Assembly (NCBI GenBank): GCA_023441125.1
Contig: JAEZQV010000496.1
Span: forward strand, 1-7,370
Direction: 5' to 3'
Length of the DNA: 7,370 nt
DNA from: Bacillota bacterium
GTDB taxonomy: Bacteria; Bacillota_C; Negativicutes; Sporomusales; Sporomusaceae
Shown one piece after another: positions 1 through 6,162 of this stretch; positions within the stretch are counted from its first letter, which is position 1, and every line of letters starts with the position of its first letter. The notes beneath the pieces are model-generated. The model had not been told where the DNA came from. It saw nothing but the letters and a program-made list of their open reading frames with translations, and did not search any database. The position numbers were made by a program, and so were the translations under genes.

Positions 1-516
1 GTACTGGCCGGCAAGGCGCTGGCTGTTGTACAAGACGGCCGGATTGACCCGGAGACAACGGCTAATATCGGGAGTATTACCGGTGGTGTTGCTACCAATA
101 TTGTGCCTGACAAAGTTGAAATTCAGGCCGAGGCCCGCAGCCGCAACCCGGAAAAGCTGGCTGCCCAGACTGAGCACATGCGCAAGGTATTTGAGGAGAC
201 GGTTAAGGCAGCCGGCGGCAAGGTGGAGGTTAAGGTCTCCAAGGAGTATGACGCTTTTGTGCTGGCTGAGACAGCACCGGCCGTGCAGCTGGCCCGGCAG
301 GCGGCCGAGAGCCTGGGCTTAAAGCCGGTCATCAAAGCCACCGGCGGCGGCAGTGACGCCAACTATTTCAACAGTTACGGCATACCGACGGTGGTATTGG
401 GTACCGGCATGTCCAAAGTTCACACTACAGATGAATATATTAAGGAAGAAGATCTTTATAATACAGCGGAGCTTACCCTGGCCATCATTACAACCGCCAG
501 CCAGATGAAAAAATAA
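1..516 (+). CDS. M20-family metallopeptidase, peptidase T-like (3' end only)
   Basis: The reading frame is open from base 1, so this is the C-terminal 171 residues of a longer protein (family members are usually about 370-410 aa). It resembles YqjE/PepT-type tripeptidases: cytosolic, two-zinc exopeptidases that remove N-terminal residues from short peptides. The first ~100 residues visible match the end of the lid/dimerisation domain (ITGGVATNIVPDKVEIQAEA is typical). The rest returns to the catalytic domain, with GGGSDAN at fragment residues 115-121 and VHTTDEY around His141, the position of the last zinc ligand in this family. The chain ends QMKK followed by TAA, which is immediately followed by a strong hairpin terminator. 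An ATG at 103 lies inside a conserved domain and is not a real start. The family call is secure; the exact substrate is not. Confidence 0.9.
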   Translation, partial: VLAGKALAVVQDGRIDPETTANIGSITGGVATNIVPDKVEIQAEARSRNPEKLAAQTEHMRKVFEETVKAAGGKVEVKVSKEYDAFVLAETAPAVQLARQAAESLGLKPVIKATGGGSDANYFNSYGIPTVVLGTGMSKVHTTDEYIKEEDLYNTAELTLAIITTASQMKK

Positions 517-557
517 CAGAAAAAGCGGGATTGCGCAGCAATCCCGCTTTTTCTGTT
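515..557. terminator. Rho-independent terminator, probably bidirectional
   Basis: A perfect inverted repeat has a 20-bp stem (left arm 515-534, right arm 538-557) and a GCA loop at 535-537. The right arm contains CCCGCTTTTTCTG, so rightward transcripts end in a U-tract. The left arm carries the complementary A-tract, so leftward transcripts from the DUF2600 operon could also terminate here. It begins inside the peptidase stop codon and sits between two convergent transcription units. Confidence 0.9.
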
Positions 558-593
558 ATTTGTGCGGTGCTGAGGTTTTATAAAATAAAGGGA

Positions 594-612
594 GCCGGCT
601 ATCAGGCCCGGC
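594..612 (-). terminator. Candidate terminator after the DUF2600 gene
   Basis: Read leftward, a GC-rich hairpin (GCCGGGC / GCCGGC, six pairs with one bulged G, loop CTGATA) is followed by TCCCTTTATTTTA. It lies 18 bases past the stop of the leftward gene. The stem is short and the T-rich tail is interrupted, so it may be a weak terminator backed up by the stronger hairpin at 515-557. Confidence 0.4.
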
Positions 613-629
613 GCAAGTCAGGTCTTTGC

Positions 630-1700
630 TTATAACCTGGATTTTTGCCGGAGTAACCGGCAGAGACGGTACATCAGACGGGGATAGGGGCCGGCGTTCT
701 TAAGCAGGCTGTCCCTGATGGCCTGTACAGCCGGTGGGTCGGTCTTGGGATCGGATAAATACATAGCCAGCAACCCGTCCACGACCGTTTGGGCAAACGC
801 CGCCTCGGGCAGGGCCTTAGCGGCGTGGTGCGCCTGGCGGTAAAAGTGCAGCAGCCTGGACAAGGTTTGTTCCTCATTGGCATAGTACGCTACAAAGTTA
901 AGATCGCCGCCCTGGCGGTCTTCGGCTTCATCAATAAAATAATCCAGCAGAATATGGAGGCCATTGATCCAGGGGAAGTACGCGTCGGCAATTTGCGAGA
1001 CTTCCTCAGCGGTTAGCCGGGGGTTATGGGCGGCAGCACAAAACATAAACATGCTCAGGGTAGAACCGGTGGCAGCGGCAAATTCCCAGGGGGTAATACC
1101 CGGGTAAGCCGGCAAGTGGCAGTTGATCCAGGCCAGCATTTTTGCCTCACGCAGCCTGGGATCAAGATGCTTATAGGTCTGCAGCTCGCTATACAGTGTG
1201 GCCTGCCTGAGCAGTGCGGTTTTGATAAGCGGGTAGGCCGGCAATTTGCCTACTTCCTGCCGGCAAACCGCCACCAGTTGCTCAAGATAACCGCCGTCGT
1301 CCCGGAACGGATAGACGGCATAATAATCACTGCGCGGACGGTCCGGGTCAAGGGCGTCCGTCATGGCCAGATGGAGCTGGCGGAATGCAGCCTCGTCAGC
1401 TATGCCGGCCCGGTCGCAGAGGTTGTCAAGATAGTCGCTGATGGTTTGCAGAGCTACCACTAACCGGACAAAGTCAGGGGTTGGCACACCTTTATACAGG
1501 CTGTAGATGCTGCCGCCCTGACAGTGGAATTTTTTCGTACTGATACTGGCCAGCGCCTGCCGGGTCAGCTCGTTTTGGTCATAACCGGCAGCATAGTTCT
1601 GCCAGCCGGCCAGTTCGGTATCTACCAGGGGAAAGGTTTGGCGGACAAATTTTGTCAGCAGGGTAAGGCCTGAGGCAATGGTAGCCAAGGATACAGCCAT
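630..1700 (-). CDS. DUF2600 family protein, YtpB-type (class IB terpene synthase-like)
   Basis: The 356-aa protein is close in length to Bacillus subtilis YtpB (about 367 aa). YtpB cyclises tetraprenyl diphosphate to tetraprenyl-beta-curcumene in the sesquarterpene pathway. Visible family marks are the acidic DYLDNLCD motif (residues 89-96), which by analogy binds the magnesium-diphosphate, and LLDYFIDEAEDRQGGDLNF (251-269), a second Asp/Glu-rich motif. The protein is helical throughout, with no signal peptide. I chose ATG 1700 because AAGGAGG (1706-1712) lies five bases upstream; the in-frame ATG at 1718 lies inside the end of the preceding gene. It is the second gene of an operon with the Ppx/GppA gene, 10 bases downstream and with overlapping signals, so the two are probably co-expressed. 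The product in this organism is not known; the enzyme class is inferred from the family. Confidence 0.9.
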   Translation of the reverse strand: MAVSLATIASGLTLLTKFVRQTFPLVDTELAGWQNYAAGYDQNELTRQALASISTKKFHCQGGSIYSLYKGVPTPDFVRLVVALQTISDYLDNLCDRAGIADEAAFRQLHLAMTDALDPDRPRSDYYAVYPFRDDGGYLEQLVAVCRQEVGKLPAYPLIKTALLRQATLYSELQTYKHLDPRLREAKMLAWINCHLPAYPGITPWEFAAATGSTLSMFMFCAAAHNPRLTAEEVSQIADAYFPWINGLHILLDYFIDEAEDRQGGDLNFVAYYANEEQTLSRLLHFYRQAHHAAKALPEAAFAQTVVDGLLAMYLSDPKTDPPAVQAIRDSLLKNAGPYPRLMYRLCRLLRQKSRL

Positions 1701-1705
1701 GGAAT

Positions 1706-1712
1706 CCTCCTT
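1706..1712 (-). promoter_or_regulatory. Ribosome binding site deciding the DUF2600 start
   Basis: AAGGAGG on the minus strand lies five bases before ATG 1700. Its first two bases belong to the stop codon of the upstream gene (TAA, 1713-1711), so ribosomes finishing the phosphatase gene end right on this site and translational coupling is likely. Confidence 0.85.
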
Positions 1713-3225
1713 AATCAATGATCAGCTCAAAGCCCAGTTCTTTTTTAAACCATTTGCGGTATTGGGCCGCCGCTTGGCGTTCGATGCTTACCGGATCACT
1801 GGTAAGCAGTTTCAGGGATGCATGGCTGCCGGTAATGGACGGCTCGACATCCCGGACTAAGCCCAACTGTGTTGTTTCCAGACTTTCAGCCAAGGCTAAC
1901 AGCAAGGCTAATTTCCGGGCCGTCTGCCAGTTGTGCTGGTCCAGAAACTCGCTGTAAATCTTGTTGCGCACATATTTGGCCGAAGGTCCGTTATGCCAGC
2001 CGGCGATGACGGCGACCAGCATCTGTTCACGGTGAGTCAGCCCGAAAAGGCGGGCATTCTCGGCAAGATAGGCACTGTGCCGGGCATGGTCGTAATAATT
2101 GATGGTAATACCGATATCGTGGAGCAAGGCTGCGACCCGGAGCAGTTTCCGGTCCCGGCTGGATAAGCGCAATATTGGCTGCCACTTGTCAAACATGGTT
2201 TCGGCCAGTTTGGCCACGTGCTCGGCATGCGCTTCATTGCCTTTATAAAATAAGAGCATGTTGCGGGTTGAGTGCAGGAGAATGTCCGGGATAACTTCAG
2301 GCTGCATTTGTTTGGCCAGGTAATATTCCAGGAACATGCCTTCCCGGACGCCACAGCCGCTGATGATGATATTGGTGGCCTGGGATATGTCGAGCAGCGA
2401 TTTGACGATGGTTGTACCGGCAATAATAATATCGGCGCGTTCCGAGCTTAAACCGGGAAATTTGCGGCGTTGGGCCAGGGTGGTTTTGGTCAGCTCCCGC
2501 CACAGCTCCTCAAAGGCCATGGGGCCACAGCGGTAATTATGCACTTTGGGAAACGGATAGTTTTTAAACTTCTGATCCATTTTGGCGATATTGCGGGCGG
2601 TGCCGCCTACCCCGACAACGGGCAGGCCCAGGCGCTTCAGCCAGGGCAGGCGCTCCAGCCGGCTCATAATATATTCCCGCATGACATATAATTGAGAATC
2701 ACTGATTCTATCCTGCGAACCGAACTTTTCCGTCAGGTTGACAGCGCCAAAGGGGATGCTGAAAACCTCGGCCGGCTGCCGGTCCTTGATCAGCGTAAGT
2801 TCCGTACTGCCGCCGCCTAAGTCAAACAACAGCGCATTGTCCACATCGATGGTATTGAGAATACCGATATAGCCAAGGCGGGCCTCGGCCTCACCGCTGA
2901 TCATCTGCAGCGGAATACCGGTATGCCGGTGGACCAGATCAATAAACTCCTGACCGTTTTTGGCATTGCGGACGGCGGCGGTGGCTACGGCCAGTATCTT
3001 ATCTACTTTTACGATTTCACACATATGGGCAAATACTTTCAGCGTACCGATGGCCCGCCACATGGCGTCCCGCGTAAGTATACCCGTTTCCGACATGCCT
3101 TCACTCATCCGGACGGCTTCTTTCTGGTTGTATACTAGATTGTAAGCACCGTTGTGGTAAATATGCATCACAATCAGACGGGCCGAGTTTGAGCCCAGAT
3201 CAATGATCGCTACCCGTTCAGTCAA
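1711..3225 (-). CDS. ppx: Ppx/GppA family phosphatase (exopolyphosphatase-like) with C-terminal HD domain
   Basis: The protein has 504 aa from TTG 3225. It is an ASKHA-fold phosphatase that cleaves inorganic polyphosphate and/or pppGpp in the cytosol. The N-terminal half shows the two phosphate-binding loops, DLGSNSARL (residues 9-17) and FDLGGGSTEL (134-143), plus SGEAEARLGYIG (110-121) and VGVGGTARN (204-212). The C-terminal third is an HD-type helical domain as in Escherichia coli Ppx, with HAEHV (from 333), LLHDIG (367-372) and HARHSAYL (380-387). Length and domain order match full-length family members. An ATG at 3249 would add eight residues but has almost no ribosome site and lies about seven bases from the predicted transcript start. 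TTG 3225 has AGGAG (3237-3241), though with a long 11-base spacer. Sequence alone does not separate exopolyphosphatase from guanosine pentaphosphatase activity. Confidence 0.93.
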   Translation of the reverse strand: MTERVAIIDLGSNSARLIVMHIYHNGAYNLVYNQKEAVRMSEGMSETGILTRDAMWRAIGTLKVFAHMCEIVKVDKILAVATAAVRNAKNGQEFIDLVHRHTGIPLQMISGEAEARLGYIGILNTIDVDNALLFDLGGGSTELTLIKDRQPAEVFSIPFGAVNLTEKFGSQDRISDSQLYVMREYIMSRLERLPWLKRLGLPVVGVGGTARNIAKMDQKFKNYPFPKVHNYRCGPMAFEELWRELTKTTLAQRRKFPGLSSERADIIIAGTTIVKSLLDISQATNIIISGCGVREGMFLEYYLAKQMQPEVIPDILLHSTRNMLLFYKGNEAHAEHVAKLAETMFDKWQPILRLSSRDRKLLRVAALLHDIGITINYYDHARHSAYLAENARLFGLTHREQMLVAVIAGWHNGPSAKYVRNKIYSEFLDQHNWQTARKLALLLALAESLETTQLGLVRDVEPSITGSHASLKLLTSDPVSIERQAAAQYRKWFKKELGFELIID

Positions 3226-3236
3226 AGTAGTTTCAA

Positions 3237-3241
3237 CTCCT
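3237..3241 (-). promoter_or_regulatory. Ribosome binding site favouring the TTG start of ppx
   Basis: AGGAG on the minus strand lies 11 bases before TTG 3225. It falls after the alternative ATG 3249, so it can only serve the shorter form, whose N-terminus (MTERVAIIDLGSNS) also fits the family better. Confidence 0.55.
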
Positions 3242-3262
3242 AACTGCATCTACCTAGAGAAT

Positions 3263-3268
3263 ATTATA
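3263..3268 (-). promoter_or_regulatory. Promoter -10 element of the ppx-DUF2600 operon
   Basis: There is a perfect TATAAT on the minus strand, 37 bases before TTG 3225. Transcription would start near 3256. No good -35 is present at 17-18 bases (TCATGA or TTCATG around 3286-3292), so the promoter may be weak or helped by an activator. Intended sigma factor: the housekeeping one. Confidence 0.55.
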
Positions 3269-3491
3269 ACTTATTCGCTGCCCATTCATGAAATTCTTGC
3301 AGATATTCTGCCGGATATAAATTTTTTTGTCGCAGGTAATGTTAATAAGAAGTTACAATTGTGTTTAATTTACAGTGAACTGTTTTAACTCCGACAAAGC
3401 CCGGTATGCCTGGATTTACTGTGATTTTTTCCTGCTAAGAACACGTAAAAACCGATGAAAATTTTAACGCTAGTAACGTACTAGTAACAAA
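3269..3491. other. AT-rich intergenic region between host operon and prophage remnant
   Basis: About 220 bases contain no convincing gene. The part next to 3269 holds the promoter region of the leftward host operon; the part next to 3491 is downstream of the leftward integrase remnant. The left prophage boundary (attL) should lie here because integrase genes commonly sit next to their attachment site, but I cannot fix the core without the empty site. The only clear structure is the tandem repeat at 3470-3488. Confidence 0.5.
3470..3488. repeat. Tandem CTAGTAAC repeat beside the integrase gene
   Basis: CTAGTAAC occurs at 3470-3477 and again at 3481-3488, an 11-base period (about one helical turn), separated by GTA. 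The second copy overlaps the palindrome TACTAGTA (3479-3486). It ends three bases before the integrase stop. Short repeats in this place can be integrase or excisionase binding sites; this is inference from position. Confidence 0.5.
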
Positions 3492-4055
3492 TTATATAAG
3501 GTTAATAGCCTCTACCAACTGTTGTATTGTTTTGTGTGTATATACTTTCTCGGTCACATCGTCTCCTGCATGACCGAGTATTTTTTTGACTATGGTTTTA
3601 TTCACATCTGCGTTATCAAGCAAAGTTGCGCAGGTGTGGCGGCCGTCATGTGGCAGGTGATCTAGGTTTAGCTTTGCCATTAACGGCGTCCAATATCTCC
3701 AATTTAAGCTACCGTAAGGTAGAGGACCATCGTAATCGGTCAGTAAGTATTCATTCTGAGGATTGTACATAGCGACAATGAATTTATATATTTTTTCCGC
3801 TATCGGTATTACTCGATTCTTGCCGGCCCGTGTTTTTATACCGCCGACCATATAACGATCTTCTAAATATACATTGGACGTCTTTATCTTTATGAGTTCG
3901 GAGGGTCGCAGTCCAGAATAACAGTATATAAGAGCTAATTGCGCGGCTTTGTCGGTTGAATTCTCCCAAAGGAGAGCCAATTCCTCAGCAGTAAATGGTT
4001 TATGTATCTGATCTTCGTCATCCTCTGGCAGTTTTGATGAGTGGAAAAGCTGCAT
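3492..4055 (-). pseudogene. Tyrosine recombinase/phage integrase, catalytic domain only (5'-truncated)
   Basis: This is the C-terminal catalytic domain of a phage-type integrase, which cuts and joins att sites through a covalent 3'-phosphotyrosine. Counting from ATG 4055, all active-site residues are visible: Arg50 in YSGLRPSEL, Lys74 in GGIKTRAGK, His136 and Arg139 in HDGRHT, His162 in LGHA, and the nucleophile Tyr172 in VYTH. The DNA-binding N-terminal part (arm-binding and SAM-like core domains, usually about 170-200 residues) is missing. Recognisable integrase sequence begins near PEDDEDQIHKPF, that is, at about 4013-4034. Upstream of that the frame merely reads the antisense of a DUF927 gene. 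ATG 4055 lies in that foreign part and has no ribosome site, so expression is unlikely. The DNA is more AT-rich than the adjoining DUF927 part. Family call secure; almost certainly inactive. Confidence 0.85.
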
Positions 4056-5191
4056 GGAGTATGTGATTAAGAATCTAATCGCGCAGCTGATGCTGGCCGG
4101 CAGCTTTGCCTCCCCCTTACTGCATATCATCGGGCACCGGAATTTTATTGTGCATGTGTGGGGCGCGTCGAAGGGCGGCAAGACGCTGCCATGAAAGCGG
4201 CGCTGAGTATCTGGGGAAATCCGGAGCGGATCATGGTATCGTTTAATACGACGCTGGTCGGCCTGGAGCGGACCTGCGAGTTTCTGGCGAATCTTCCCCC
4301 GGGCGTCGATGAGCGGCAGCTCGCCCCGATAAGCAGGAGTTTTTGGACAAACTGGTGTATGCAGTGTCGGCCGGCCAGGGCAAGGTGCGCGGCGATAAGC
4401 GCGGCGGGCTGCAGGCTAAAGCCTTCTGGAACCTGGTGGTATTGACTACCGGTGAGGAATCTCTGGCCGGTGGCACTTCGCATTCTGGGGTGCGGACCCG
4501 GGCGCTGGAGCTCTACGGGATCCCGTTGCCGGAGGAGCGGGAAGCGCAGAATGTACACAGGGTGACGGACCGGAGCTACGGACACGCCGGCCAAATCTAT
4601 ATTAGGCATGTCCTGGAGAAGCTGCGGGAGAATAAAGAGTTTTTCCATGAGGAGTACGGTAATGTGTACAAGCAGCTGCAGGAGAGGTTTCCGGCCATTG
4701 TTCAGCCGCATATCGGTGCGATTGCCGTTTCTTGCGTGGCGTATTACTGGGCGCGCCAGTGGATATGGGAGATTCCGGAGAACCAGGCGCAGGAAGAAAT
4801 GGTGCAGATGGCTATCGCAGCTGTCGAGCTTTTGAGTTCGGCGCAAGAAGCGGATTACACGGACCGGGCTTGGGACTTTACTACGGCTTGGATCGCGTCG
4901 AATGATGAGAGGTTCAGTTCTAGTTGTCATAATGAGCAATACGGGTATTTTGATTCTACAAAACAGCAGTATTGGGTAGTGCCGGCGATTTACAAAAAGG
5001 TGCTGGCGGAGGCAGGATATTCGGTTAGCCGGGTGCTAAGAGAGTTCCACGAGCGCGGATTTATTGAGGCGCAGAGCGTTGGGAGTGGGAAAGAAACATT
5101 TAGCATCAAGAAGCGTTGGAAAAATAGTTTGGTTCGAATGATTGTGATAAATAAGCAAAATGACACGCAGCAGTTAACCGTAATTTCTTAA
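4024..5191 (+). pseudogene. DUF927 replication ATPase, N-terminally truncated with two frameshifts
   Basis: This is a remnant of a phage/plasmid DUF927 protein, a P-loop helicase-like ATPase fused to primase domains in many elements. Homology starts at GSFDEW (4027) and continues through SFASPLLHIIGHRNFIVHVWG to a Walker A motif, GASKGGKT (4162-4185). There the frame breaks: bases 4183-4187 need one inserted base to give KTAAMKAALSIWGNPE. A second one-base loss in the C-run at 4324-4327 separates DERQLA from DKQEFLDKLVYAVSAGQGKVRG. After that the frame is open to TAA 5189-5191, including the typical HRVTDRSYGHAG and the C-terminal domain with FTTAWIASNDERF and VSRVLREFHERGFIE. Repaired, about 388 residues remain; the N-terminal half is gone. 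A long ORF beginning at TTG 4343 is only the third segment. The shifts could be sequencing errors, but truncation makes decay more likely. Confidence 0.85.
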
Positions 5192-5430
5192 TGGGCGCTC
5201 TCCTGGGATTCCGCTGCATAGGCGCCAGGATGTTGTCGGTGGAAGGCACGGAAGCTTACGTGCTGCGGCCCTACATTGATCCTTCTGGGGATTGCGGGTT
5301 TCGCAGTCAGGAGGAGTATCGGGATGAGGCGGAACGCTGGCTTCGGCCGCATGAGGCGCAGCTCAAGTTTCTGCTGGCGAACGTCAAAAAACTGAGAAAC
5401 GCCATGTGGGGCGCTAATTTGGAAAAATAA
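5191..5430 (+). CDS. Hypothetical phage-type protein, 79 aa
   Basis: I do not recognise this protein. Its ATG overlaps the DUF927 stop (TAATG, 5189-5193), so it may depend on translational coupling, since no ribosome site precedes it. A second ATG at 5230 (MLSVEGTEAYVL) also lacks one. The C-terminal half is highly charged and probably helical (SQEEYRDEAERWLRPHEAQLKFLLANVKKL). The protein is soluble, with no cysteine motif and no membrane segment. Base composition matches the DUF927 and HNH parts rather than the AT-rich insert. It could be a real small gene of the early phage region or the tail of a truncated one; the N-terminal 13 residues look less natural than the rest. Confidence 0.45.
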   Translation: MGALLGFRCIGARMLSVEGTEAYVLRPYIDPSGDCGFRSQEEYRDEAERWLRPHEAQLKFLLANVKKLRNAMWGANLEK

Positions 5431-5445
5431 CACAGATAATGGGAC

Positions 5446-5449
5446 GGAG
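5446..5449 (+). promoter_or_regulatory. Ribosome binding site of the 53-aa cysteine-rich gene
   Basis: GGAG with a six-base spacer (TGCTGA) stands before ATG 5456. It is the best ribosome site within the prophage remnant and the main reason to accept this short gene. Confidence 0.6.
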
Positions 5450-5455
5450 TGCTGA

Positions 5456-5617
5456 ATGAAAGGAACACGGGTCTGCCACACCTGTAAGTATCGAAGCCTT
5501 AACGCGCCAACACGGTGTGGGAGCATGCCGTTGTGCGGTGATAGAGACGCGCCTATAGGAAACTTAAAGGCAATAGCCACGGAAAAAAGAAAACCGCCTG
5601 TAGTGGCGGTTAATTAG
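5456..5617 (+). CDS. Small cysteine-rich protein, 53 aa, putative zinc-binding
   Basis: The short ORF starts MKGTRVCHTCKYRS and has cysteines at 7, 10, 21 and 27 (CxxC, then CGSMPLC), a spacing that could hold one zinc ion. A GGAG ribosome site sits six bases before the ATG, and the gene follows the 79-aa ORF in the same direction after 25 bases. The second half is basic and ends PPVVAVN. Small zinc-finger proteins of this kind are common in phage early regions, often of unknown role. Its last codons overlap a leftward hairpin terminator and the stop of the opposing membrane-protein gene. So its natural C-terminus may have been replaced when the AT-rich DNA arrived. Function unknown. Confidence 0.55.
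   Translation: MKGTRVCHTCKYRSLNAPTRCGSMPLCGDRDAPIGNLKAIATEKRKPPVVAVN
5592..5611 (-). terminator. Rho-independent terminator of the AT-rich membrane-protein gene
   Basis: Read leftward, AACCGCC / GGCGGTT form a seven-bp stem with a six-base loop, followed by TTCTTTTTTCC. The hairpin begins at the stop codon of the leftward membrane-protein gene (5612-5610). It lies inside the 3' end of the rightward 53-aa gene, so it is antisense to that gene. Confidence 0.75.
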
Positions 5618-6065
5618 CGGAAATGTTATTGCCTTGGATAGGGAGTTCCGACTGCGATACTTTTGAAAAGTAGGATTTTAAAAACAGGTAATAGATAATC
5701 ATAAAAAAGATTGTAAAAACTTGAAGAGATTGCTCAGAGTAATCAGTTTTATAGAAGATGCAAAACACAATAAAACTTGTCGGAGAGAATATAAGGGAAA
5801 GTCGGATCGTCAGTGGGACCCCTAAACAAAACACTCTATCAATAAAATTCCTATTATCTCCTTTAGAATTGACGTTAAAACACAAAAAGGTTCCGATTAT
5901 AAAAACACCTATGACTAGTATGGTAAATAAAGTTACGCTGGAGGGAAAAGCCATAGACAGAAAAGATATACTTGAGGTTAATAAGTAATACTTTAATTTT
6001 TCCTTTTCTGAGACTTTGTCTTCTTTTAAATCTTTAACCAGCGCATTAATGTTCCATAGGTACAA
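5610..6065 (-). CDS. Small integral membrane protein, 151 aa, AT-rich insert
   Basis: I propose TTG 6065 as the start, giving LYLWNINALVKDLKEDKVSEKEKLKYYL. It has AAGGGGTG-like pairing (6072-6079) six bases upstream; the longer open frame to 6320 is merely antisense to the HNH gene. A short charged N-terminal helix is followed by about four hydrophobic segments (near residues 26-41, 43-63, 78-105 and 113-131). The C-terminus is polar. The WNI...L..DLK...VSEKEK.KY opening followed by membrane helices reminds me of small uncharacterised membrane proteins found across bacteria, but I cannot name a family. The gene is far more AT-rich than its neighbours, opposes the phage genes, and has its own terminator. 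TACAAT (6098-6093) is a possible -10 with a poor -35. It looks like an independently acquired cargo gene; function unknown. Confidence 0.65.
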   Translation of the reverse strand: MYLWNINALVKDLKEDKVSEKEKLKYYLLTSSISFLSMAFPSSVTLFTILVIGVFIIGTFLCFNVNSKGDNRNFIDRVFCLGVPLTIRLSLIFSPTSFIVFCIFYKTDYSEQSLQVFTIFFMIIYYLFLKSYFSKVSQSELPIQGNNISAN

Positions 6066-6071
6066 AAAGAA

Positions 6072-6079
6072 CACCCCTT
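6072..6079 (-). promoter_or_regulatory. Ribosome binding site setting a TTG start
   Basis: AAGGGGTG on the minus strand lies six bases before TTG 6065. Neither the upstream ATG at 6104 nor the one at 6320 has such a site, and residues before 6065 show no conserved character. Confidence 0.55.
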
Positions 6080-6162
6080 TATTATAAATGTGATTGTAAA
6101 ACATATTCGGATATTTTTGGAAATTACCTGCATTAAAGAGATTGTTAATAAAGACCAAAGCA

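Noticed and set aside
1026..1463. Rightward open frame of 145 codons
   Set aside because: It is antisense to the DUF2600 gene, whose catalytic motifs and ribosome site are clear.
4183..4330. Programmed -1 frameshifting in the DUF927 gene
   Set aside because: Both shifts are in the -1 direction, but neither site has a slippery heptamer or an obvious following hairpin, and the gene is already truncated.
4145..4939. Long leftward open frame (264 codons)
   Set aside because: It is antisense to the DUF927 remnant, which has clear family motifs on the plus strand; the leftward protein is Arg/Pro/His-rich shadow sequence.
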